In this document: positions 23,401-33,700 of the stretch, in pieces
Position numbering within the stretch: the stretch's first letter is position 1
How the letters are laid out: the number at the start of each line of letters is the position of its first letter
DNA from: Scortum barcoo
Taxonomy: Eukaryota; Chordata; Actinopteri; Centrarchiformes; Terapontidae
Direction of reading: 5' to 3'
Assembly: GCA_023238725.1 (NCBI GenBank)
Contig: CM041540.1
Coordinates: forward strand, 1,494,001 to 1,558,000
DNA: 64,000 bases
Notes under the pieces: model-generated
Databases searched by the model: none
What the model was told of the DNA's origin: nothing
Seen by the model: the letters and a program-made list of their open reading frames with translations, nothing else
Program-made: the position numbers and the translations under genes

Positions 23401-23679
23401 TTCAGGTATGGCTATAGTTAATAAAAACACAGTATGATACTGAAAAGTCCCTTAAATAGTCATCTCTCTTCTCCCTATTTCCAGGAGATGCTTGGTGACA
23501 GGGAGTTGTGTTTCAGTGGTTTCCAGGCCATAGACATTGTTTCCCCTCAGGGCCCCCTGTGGATTCTGGGAGACGTATTTCTGACAGAGTTCTACAGCAT
23601 CTTCGATAGAGGACAGGACCGGGTCGGCTTTGCCCCTGCTAAGCACCCAACTGAACACCCATCAGTTATCAACAGCTGA
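18550..23679 (+). CDS. nots: Nothepsin-type aspartic protease (pepsin family A1), 2-bp frame break in exon 3
   Basis: Exons: 18550-18611, 19351-19531, 20131-20253, 20611-20729, 21101-21300, 22374-22499, 22908-23052, 23204-23302, 23485-23679. It begins with a signal peptide (MLRSVLVLLLIWTWTSLALV) and a basic propeptide. The two-lobed pepsin fold follows, with catalytic motifs FDTGSSDLWVPSSY (exon 3) and VDTGTSLIAGP (exon 7), both aspartates present. The flap region is FGIHYGSGHLLGV. The basic propeptide followed by EKIYNYMDAQYYGEI points to nothepsin, the fish liver-type cathepsin D/E relative, rather than pepsinogen. In exon 3 the frame breaks at TCATCATATACTG (20221-20233): two surplus bases hide the expected YC-VSDESC loop. 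Exon lengths sum to 1250; less two gives 415 codons plus stop. AATAAA at 23945-23950. Expected in secretory or lysosomal compartments. Confidence 0.9.
18850..19285. repeat. Common fish repeat interrupted by a LINE-type tail (nots intron 1)
   Basis: The outer repeat shows GATGAGAGGATCAATACCACTC and CTCATGTCTGTGCAGTAAATATG. After a break it continues with GAGGCTAGCTGTTTCC and CCAGTCTTTATGCTAAGCTA. The break (about 18983-19140) holds AATCTTTATTGATCCCC and downstream A-rich DNA, the reverse complement of a typical fish LINE/SINE 3' tail. The order suggests a younger retroposon inserted into an older repeat. Confidence 0.6.
20378..20600. repeat. TG microsatellite plus dispersed repeat in nots intron 3
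   Basis: A TG run (about 20378-20404) is followed by a GTTGTGGGGACATAC / TTTGTGGGGACTCAC pair and TTAGGTTTAGGTTAGGG. This is the layout of a widespread fish repeat with GTGGGGAC and GGTTAGGG motifs. Confidence 0.55.
21538..21575. repeat. Perfect 17-bp inverted repeat (hairpin) in nots intron 5
   Basis: Left arm TCTTATCATGGGGTTTA (21538-21554), four-base spacer AATA, right arm TAAACCCCATGATAAGA (21559-21575). The arms are perfectly complementary. No function is visible. Confidence 0.9.
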
Positions 23680-23944
23680 TACTGTCAAAAAATGCTATAC
23701 AATTTGAAAGGACCTTATCAGCATTGTGTAATTCTTGCAAAAGCACCAACACAACTGGCACTTGTTTGCAAATAGCTAGCAGCATTATTATCCATTGATT
23801 ATCTTCATTATTATTATCATTATTATTATTATTATTTTCTGACCAACTTTGCCATTTTTGAGATTGTTTTGTAATAGTCGGTGGTCCATTAGCAGAGATT
23901 TGTATACTATAAATCACAGTTCCCCTATTTCATGATCAAGGACA

Positions 23945-23950
23945 AATAAA
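23945..23950 (+). terminator. nots: Polyadenylation signal AATAAA for nots
   Basis: AATAAA 266 bases after the nots stop. best3 ends on the opposite strand less than 900 bases further on, so the two 3' ends face each other. Confidence 0.6.
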
Positions 23951-24775
23951 GATTATTGGCTAAACTACTGAGTTAACCATTCTTCCTTTCTGGTGACCCA
24001 CTGACAAGTCAGTCACAACATTTTATTTTAAAAAAACAGTTTTTTGTGATTCAGCAGCAGCAACAGATACTGTACATTCATTACTTAAGTTACATTTACA
24101 AAAACAAATAAATTTAACTGCTATCACATGAAGACAGAAGATTCTGTGTTAGAAAAGAAATCTCCAGTCAGTAATCCTGAGTACTTTATTTAATCTGCAC
24201 TCACCACAGTTGAGTATTGGAGCTGAAGCTTTAGTGTGTTTAGCTGCAGTTTGTCCAATGGCCACCAGATGACGTCCAAGAAAACATTGACTGTATTGAA
24301 GTGTGTGTGAGTGAGAAAACTCCATTTTCTCTAGAAATATAAGGTCAACACATTTCTCCCACAACAGTTTCAGTTCTTGGTGGTTAATTTACCTTCCTCT
24401 GATGTGTGTTAAGTTATTCTTCCATCTAGAAAATATTAAGGCATCAAGAAGGTGTTTTCTTGGATGGCAGGTGTGGCAGTCTAGCACACTTCGTCATGGT
24501 GGCTGTTGCTTGCTCGTTCCACCTATGCCCAAGTTGTTCATTTGTTTAGCTGAAAACTTGATTACTTCTATTCTTTTGTTTCTTTTCTGTTCTTTGGTGT
24601 ACCATCTCAGGGTTTGGGCTAGGGTTTATCTCCAGGGATAAAGCTCCAGGCTGCAAAATATCCTCTCAGAGGTTGGAGCTTTTGTTGCTTCAAATAACTT
24701 TCATCTTAGTCATGTCATTACCGGCTCAGAGACTGGCTCTGTTTGGGCAGTATTATGTTACTTTGTGAGTTGTTC

Positions 24776-27700
24776 TCATTTTTTTCCCAAGCTTTGTGAT
24801 TGGGAATTTGGCTTTTTGATCTCTTCACTGTTGTTGGTTCCCTCCTTGTCACTCTCCTCAGTCCCTGCTATTCCCTGGAAGTCGTGGTCATAATCAGGGT
24901 CAGGGAGCTGAAGAGTGTCAGTAGCTGGACCAGGTGATCTTCGGGATTGGAAGCGAGCCAGGCCTCGTCTCCGCCTTCCCAGAGCCTTGGGGCTTGGCAG
25001 GCTGCGGACTGACCCTTTGGATGTCTGCCTGGAGAACTGAAGGGAGAACTGGCGCCCCCTAGGCCGGGTCGGTGGGTGATTCAGGACAGTTGTCCAGCGG
25101 AATTCCTTGGGTCCCAGTGAGGTTGGGGAACAACAAACAGAGGAGCCAGTCCTGGACATAGAAAAAATGAGACCACAAGCGGAAGTTAAAGAAGTGAGGT
25201 TAAATGTTAAAGTGGAAGTATTATTCCCAAAGATTAGAGTGTGGTTGCTAAATCCGTTATCTCAAAACCACAGCACAATGTCTTACTTGTGGACAGAGTT
25301 GGACAAGCATAGGTTGGAAAGTCGGAAGTCGGAAGTCATGATACTTTGAGCAGAAAACCAATGAATTACCTTGGACTATCCTTGCCTGAGACCTCCTCAG
25401 TCGGGGATGGATCCAGTCCATTCTGAGGCTTTGCTGTTTCACCATTGCCAGAAGAATTCATGTTGTGACAGACATCACCGGTCAAAGGAGGGCTGACAAC
25501 AAGCCGGGGAAAAACAGCAGAGGGCGAGTTTTCAGGAGAAGGAGGGTTACTGCTGACTTCTCTTAAGGTGGACAAGGTGTCCATGGCAGGGGAGGGCATG
25601 GCCAAGGTGGAGGGTGGACACATGTCTCCTGTATGGATCCTGGATGGATTGAGGGGTGATAATATCGAGGTAGAGAAGACTAACTGTTAATAAAATCAGA
25701 CACAGACTATGCTAACTGCTCAGCCTGTTTGCTGTCCAAAAACATACAACACTTTACCTGAAGTCTGGGAAGAAGCTTCCTGTTGCGTCACTGCTGTGTC
25801 GTTTGAAGATCGGTCGAGGGGGTCGGAGGTCAGGAGGCTCCTGAACACTCAGCAGACGACGGACTCGACCCAGAACCTGCAAACATCAAACACACTCTCT
25901 TTCCCTGGAAGGCACAGCAGGAACTCAGAGAGCACATATTTCCCTCATACCTTCATACCTTATTATCATGTTTAGAAATGTATAAACTTGGTTGAATTGT
26001 GCAAAATTCATTCAAAGAATCTAACAGATTTGGCCAGCAACTGTAAGGGAAAAGGAATGCTTGGCATATTTTATGCAGTGTCAAGCACTTTTTGCAAAAA
26101 TGTCTTTCTTACTGACAAGCAGACCACCATACAGGGATAAAGTCACCTTTGACAGAGGTAATTAAAAAAGACATATTACTACCGACTCCTGGCGCCATGC
26201 CAAAATAGGGTCCTGTTGCCGTGGACGACTGTCGCTAAACATCATTGTCATCAAACTGCAGGATGTCAGAGAGTCTGGAGGAGACATTGCACAAAAGTTT
26301 TTCATTTTGCTACTTTAAACCCAACTATTTCTCCAACTGAAACCTGGCTTGAGAAAACACTGAGTTACACATCTGGGATAAAAACTTAAATTTCTATAAT
26401 GATGATAAAGAGTGCACCCTCTGGACGATAATTATACAACAGGTACCAAATCTTTTATACAACCTCAAAGGTTTCCCCCAAATACATAAAAATAAAAACA
26501 CTGACTGACAACAAAATAGGGCTTGATTGAAATTTTCAAGGGTGTAACATGTAAAAATATGTGCATGCATGCTGACCCCATGTCGGTGGTGGAGCCAAGG
26601 AATGAAGGGATGCAGTAGTCGGCAGCAGCTAGCGTGTATGGTGGACGAGCCTCGCTGTCGTTCCAGTACATGTCTTTGGTCATATGAGGCAGGTTCATGT
26701 GCATCTCATCTACAGCCAGCAGAGACACCTGGAGGGACAGGTAAACAGGAAGTGACATCAATGAAAGGATGTAGCAAGGGACCTATCTGTTCTGGTATTC
26801 CAATATAAGTTTTTTAATTCTACACAGAAGTTGATGTAGCAGATAGGAGTCGTTCAAGAAACGTGCTGATTTAACGTGCTGAGTTTTTCCATAAGTCGAC
26901 TAACATCATGATGTACACCTGTATCAGTTATTTTTCACTTTTGTTACTTCACACATCTGTGAGGAGTTTTTGAGTTTTTAGTTTGTTTGTTTTTTTCTGA
27001 GCAATGTGATTGGCTGCTGACCTGAAGGTTCCTGTCGATGATCCAGTTAGCTTCAAAGTCATCATCGTCTTCTCCAAAAGGGTTGATCAGCTGCTCCGCT
27101 ACCTGACAACAAGGCACAAATCACATCTGGACATGACTTCACACACAAGTTGGGATCATTCAGAAAAACCCCCTCATTTGTGCTTTTGAGGAAATTTGCA
27201 CATTTCAGGTGCCATTTGGCTACAATCTTTTCACGCTGCTTGGCTGAGATGGATTATTGTAGTTGAAGTATATGTATAGTTTATTTGACAAAGTCGTACT
27301 TGTTATACCTTTAAATCTCTTTTAATCTTTAGTGACAGTGTGAGCATGTGAGGCTGTTTTCAGCTTCTCTGGCAAACATCCACCAAGTAAGTTATTAATA
27401 ACTTTATATGCCGTGCTCTTAATATAACAAAAGGTCAACCACACGTCTGTTCATGTCTCAGTAAAGAAAGAAAATAAGATAGACTAGACTAGAAAATAAT
27501 GGTCTTTTATATGTGTGATTTCCTGCAATTTACTTTACTTGTTACTTATTCTCCTTCATACCAATCTGAAAATAGTGATTATGTGTTTGCAAAGATCTCA
27601 ATTCCTGTCTGATTAGGTTCTTTTTTTGCAGGTAATTGAATTGTTGCTGAAATATTCATTGCTAGTAATTAACGTTTGAGCTTGTGTCTTAAATGCGACA

Positions 27701-30700
27701 CCAGATTTCTTGTCCTGTAATGAAAAAGTAATTTGCACCTTCAGCCAGCCGGAGTAGAAGAAGAACTGCAGGAGGGTGAAGATGGGGACGTAGAGGTCAA
27801 GGTCGTGACCTTGGTAACCCTGGGCGGGGTCAAGGAACTGACGACCAATAAGGCAAGCAAAAAAAAAGGTGTAGACGGCGAGTGTGACAACCTGAAGAGA
27901 AAGAATGGGGACTATTAGGCTGTATATCCCTCCTTGTCTCTGTGTGGGAGACTCAGAGCTCTGATTCAGTTACAGTAATGATAGAAGATGATTACTGATG
28001 TGATTAGATGAGCTACATCCGTTTTAAACATGTTGTGGTGACAGATACAAAACAGAGAAGAGAGAGACGGGCCTGTGTATAAACCAGCGGGATGCCGACC
28101 CAGTCGTAGCCGAACAGAGTCGCGCACCAAGTCCTGAACAGATTCATCTCCTGGAGAAAGAGACAGAGACACAGATTTGAGAGTGCTGCCAGTTTGGCCA
28201 GTTTCCAAACCCACATTTCAGTAAGTCAGCAGGCTGTTTGGAAGAACTGTCCCACCCTCTCTTTGGGGAGCGAGCCGGGTGTCACATTACCTACATGTCT
28301 GGTTTGTGTGGTCACAGACTAACAAGGATTTAGACCCTCAAGTGGCTTTGCTGGACGCTTAAGTGTCCTTTTCTCTTTGACAGGATATATCTGTAACCTA
28401 ATGGGGTGCTTCCATCAGTCATCTGTGAGCTAATGTGACACTGGAGGCCCAATTCTGCTCCCTGGTGAACCCCAATGGAGTGAATTCACTCAAGTACTAC
28501 ATGTCAGAGGCAAATATTATACTTTTTACCCCACTTTGTTCCATTTGGCTTTTTTAAAATAAAAGAACATATAATAAATCAAATTTTACTTTTCAGTTTA
28601 AACCAGTACCTGGTCAATAAATAAAAATCTAAAGATTAGAAGAAAGCTTGCTTCAGTTTTGTTTCCATCTTTTTTTTTTTTTTGCTAGCTTGCATTGAAA
28701 ACATGCTACTTTTAAGTTTTTCTGCGTCCTTCGTGTTGCTGTGATCTTGTTTCTGTCTCTGAACATCTACACATTTATATTTTGGGCGCAGAGTACAAAA
28801 TGTTTGGTTTAATCCCATGTGTCACATTGAGGATGTTCTGCAGGTCGATGCTGTCTTGGATTCGTCCTTCCTGTCGAGCTTTGGATGCCAGATTGGTGAA
28901 CCAGACGACAGGAATCCAGTACTTCAGATGAGGAGAACGGACATTCTCAAACACCTTCCTCTCCTCTGGAGTCATGAAACCTTCAGGTGGAAGAAAAAGG
29001 GATTATCCACAACCCATAATCAGCATTAAAGCCCACAATTAATGCTGCAGAGTTGTAGTTCACATCTGTAGGGTCGTTCATACCTAATCATCGAGATAAA
29101 ATGTAACTTAGCACTCCTGGAAATATGCCCTTTTTATTGGTTCTGATAAAAAGCTTAGAAGGTCAACAAAAACATTAGAAACCATCTTCAACAACTATCA
29201 GAAGCAAATATTAGCTTTTTGTTTTTGGAGCCGAGTGTTTGTCAGACCAACAGTCCAAACAAAATCCTCAAATCTGTCTTGAAAGTCAAATTAATTTTCT
29301 CGGCTCTAAAAGTCATTAACTTTTATCTGCTTCATAATACCCTGATAAGCAGACAGACATTCAGATTATTTTGTATCTGAGTGATTTAACTCCAAACAAA
29401 GCACAAACAATCAGACAAACATCACGATCAGTCCTGCTCTAATTGACCGATAATGAGCCAATCCCTGGAGTCAGATCAGACGGTTACAGGAAGGAAGAGG
29501 AAGAGCCGGGAGGAGCTGAACTCCGTCTGACTTTTATCAGTTTGAAAGTCCTCACACGAAACATTCACATAGAAACACAGTTTACATTGAACACAGTGCA
29601 ACACTCAACCCTCACCAGCCTCGACCACGTGGTCCATGGTCGGGAAACGTTTGCAGACTGCGGTGCTGACGGAGCGAAAGATGAGCAGCGACGTCAGGTT
29701 GACATAACGTATGAGCGTCCGGCGCAGCAGGCGGCCATATTCATCTTTACCATGAACACAACTGGAGGAGGCAGAAGAGAAAAGATGATATAAATTACAG
29801 AAACTACAATGAACTTTCGAACTCTGAGTATTTTTCCTCATTCATGCAAGATAAAGACTTGCAAGTTATTATCAATGAAATGTAAAAAAAAAAATCTTAT
29901 TATTTAGATTTGTTTTTGCACCCTTATCACTCCTATAAATACATGATGACCTCATAGTGTAAATCCCAACAAAGTTTCAACTTGAACCAGCGACCAGCCT
30001 TTAATCTAAACATGCCTCATATTTAACAAGTTGTTTTTATGTTTTGTGTGTAAAATCAAACTATGTACAGCAGTTCAATAAATGTAGGGCCGCAAAAGGT
30101 GCAATATTCCCTCAGACGTGGTGGAGTTGAAGTATAATGTGGCAAAAATCAAAAAAGTTGAAGTGAAGTATCTGAAAATTGGACATAACTGCAGTATTTG
30201 AGTAAATGTACTACACAATGACCTACTACTGATTAATACTGAAGTGAAGTTGGCTTTATATTGATTGGACAGGTAGGAAATCAGCGATGTCGGCACAGGA
30301 CATCACTTCTTAACATTTTAAAGGCTCATTAAATCTGTTACAAGAAAGATGCTTAAAGTACGAACTAAACGGTGAGACGATCTTCATAAATTCTGAGTGC
30401 AAAATAACCTGACCAAGACCAGTAGAGTCAATACAAACCATGATACAGTCCCTAATGATTAATAACAGAGCATCACCTCTTTAAATGAACAATTGTTAAT
30501 CGTCTTTATACCTGGAGATCAGGAACATCAGTCGGTCGGTCCACGGCAGGTTAACAAACTGATTCCACCATCGATTCACCACCAGAGTAACATAAAAACC
30601 TGAAACAACAACAACAACATTTATTTATCTTAAATTCATTTAAATTGAGACAAATAAAACTTTATTAGCATCTTTACCCGTTTAAGTTACATTTCTTGTT

Positions 30701-33700
30701 TTTATTGTGTGTTTAAGATATTTAATTGAAAATTGAATATTTCAACATTTTCAAAAATCAAGAATCTTTTATTGTCATCATGTTTTCACATAATGAAATT
30801 AAGATTGGTGACGTTCCAGCTTTAAACATAAATATATGTAAAATTGTGTAATATGTACATAAATACCTAAAGACTTAAAGTTGTAGCAGCAATGTATAAT
30901 GGAGGGGGGGGTCGATGGAATTTGGGGAAAACTGCCTTTAACTCGACATGGTTAAAGTCTTCCAGGCCACGATCACAGCCGCCTCTGGATTGCTGTTCAT
31001 CTGCAGACTGATCATGCAGGTACAGCTCCTCCAGTGCTAATTTAGCATTTTAGAAATACTTCTGCTGTTAATACGAGTTCTACTTCTTATACTACTGCCT
31101 CTGATAATTCTACTAAAACTACAACTACTTCTAAAACTAAGTGAAGATGATGACGTTATCTTAGCATAATAATGAATTTAGTCCGTGTTTGGAAGTGTGC
31201 AGTGAGTTGACATGTTTAATGTGTTAACAGTGTGTTTTGATTTGATGATAAGTGTGATTCATTGTGATGATTAAATTAGATTAGATTAAATTCAATTAGA
31301 TTAGATTAGATCAACTTGTCATAAAGAGAGTACAAGTCATAAAATTGCTTGGCAACCATGGCGGCGCATGCACACGCAGCGGCTTGGTGCTCCCGGCTTT
31401 TCTTTGTTTGTTTGTGTCTGTTTGTGTTGTTGGTGATCTTTCGGTCGCCTGCAGCAGCAGTTGTGTGCAAGTGTAAAGTGGGGCTGGACTGTTGGAGATT
31501 GGGGAGAGTGCGCACCTGCGAAGCGTTTCCGGGGCTGGATTTTCGTACCACCAGAGATTCAGCGGACCAAAGAGGCTTTCACGATCCCCCCTCTGTTGCC
31601 AAGGAGACGGAGGAGGCATCGCAAACAAAAGTGGGGCAAGAGGGGCGGCCTGCGTGCTAGGCTACAAGCTAACCCATACAGACCGGCTCTTCCCAGTCTC
31701 TTCCTCCTACAAACGCCAACTTTTCCCCAAATTCCTTCGACCCCCCATTTGGCCCCATTGTACATTGCTGCTACAACTTTAAATCTTTAGATATTTATGT
31801 ACATATTACACAATTTTACATATATTAATGTTTAAAGCTGGAAGTCACCAATCTTAATTTCATTATGTGAAAACATGATGACAATATGACAAATAAAGAT
31901 TCTTGATTCTTGAAAATGCAGTTTAGCATGAAGAAAGCAGGAAAAGTACTGTATGTAAAGTATATATGTATAAATATGCTAAGATAAATAGAGTATGAAC
32001 ATGTAGAGCAGTTACAGTAGGCAGACTATACAGTACAAGTAATATACTTTATATACAGAATAAACAGCTTAAGTTATGATATGAATAAGGTGTATACATA
32101 TAGACATTACAGACAGTAGTTTATGTATATAGTACACATAAATGTAAGTACTGGAGTTTGGCAGTGAGTTTACTTTCTGTTTAACATGTGTTGAATGTGT
32201 TTAGCCAAATTAATTAACTTCTTATGCTTAAATAATAATGAGCACATATTTATCAGCTTGTACTGTTTTATGATATGGACATCATTTTCTTTAAATATAG
32301 ATGTACTGTATATATCTTTGTTGGGTAAACAGTGGATTATGAACTCTGGGTTGTTTGAAGGTTGACGCTGGAAACACATTGAGTGAATTCATGTTTGTTC
32401 GGTGGATCAGGGAGGAGATCAGATACACAAACACTCATCCTGCTTTTAGCCTTTCTCACTCTTTAATGATCTGTTTCCATTAGCAGCCTGCTAATGAGGC
32501 AACCAAACACCCTGTCGTCCATCTGTCTGTCCTCTGGCAGGAAGCAGAGGTCTTATATTAAAGTTTTAGAGTTTTATTTCAATTTCAGTTGAGTTGTTTG
32601 TCTTCAACAGTGCTGGAAAAAAACACATATTTTAAGTAAAAGTAGAAATATTCTTTTATAAGTAAAAGTGAAAATGTATTGAAATAAAAGTGCTCAACAG
32701 AGCATCAAAACATACATGAAGAACTAAAAATGCTCGTTATCCACATTGGTCCATTTCACAACCATATTACATTACTGGATTATGATTATTGATTATATGA
32801 TTATCATTATTATTATATGATTATCATTAATGTGTTCACCACTTTAATGTTGCAGCTGCTAAAGATCAGATTACTGTTTGGTATATTAATCTATAAAACA
32901 TCACAATGTACTATCTGATTTATAGATTTGCATTATTAATATGAATCTCAGTTGTCAGTTAGCTATAGTGGAGTAAAACTACAATATTGGCTTCCAAAGT
33001 GAAGCAGAGTTGAAGTATAAATAAACATAAAAATGATTAAATTGAGTAAAATATTATTACTTCAAACTGTACAGTACTTGAGTAAATGTTCTTATTTACT
33101 TTCTAAAACTACTTTCACTGGTGTTTATTGGCCGACAGCCGTCCACAGTATTAGTCAGTGTGGCTAATAGGACTCATAATAGCCCGGCTCCTCCTGTGAT
33201 TATTGATAATAAGACACATCCCCTGTGAATCTGACAAGTCTTTAATCTGTAAACCATCAAGGTAGTGAAATCTGAAAAGATAATGAGACGGATAAAGAGA
33301 TGGATAATGATCACGTTACCTTTCAACAGGCTGATATCACGACTCAGTGACATTTTAGTTGAACAGTATGTGGAGATAATAATCTGGGATTTGACCAGTA
33401 AACTGGAGTCAAACTCAGACTTGTTTTTGTTTTATGTAAATGAAACAAAACAGATATGGTGCCAATACATAAAACTATAAAAGACGACCCTGGTTTCTCA
33501 TGATGACAAATGTTAACGGGAACATGTCCGTTCAAATGTGAAGCAAATTTGAATCATGTCAAGAAAGATTTTGGTTTTATGGATTTACCAACTTTTCCAC
33601 CTCAGCCAAGCATAAAAACATTTTTGCAATATTTAATGATTTTTCAAATTTCCTCCGAGGTTTTTTATGCACAAAAGAAGTGCAAAGCCGCCTGATGCTA

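Noticed and set aside
18550..23679. Pepsinogen or cathepsin D as the identity of the protease
   Set aside because: The long Arg-rich propeptide and EKIYNYMDAQYYGEI region fit nothepsin better; a tree would settle it.
25709..25975. Plus-strand open frame of 88 codons
   Set aside because: It is the antisense shadow of a best3 exon (25876-25758).
31349..31790. Overlapping open frames of 96-109 codons in three frames
   Set aside because: They lie in the LINE derivative and include its ORF2-like start; not a host gene.
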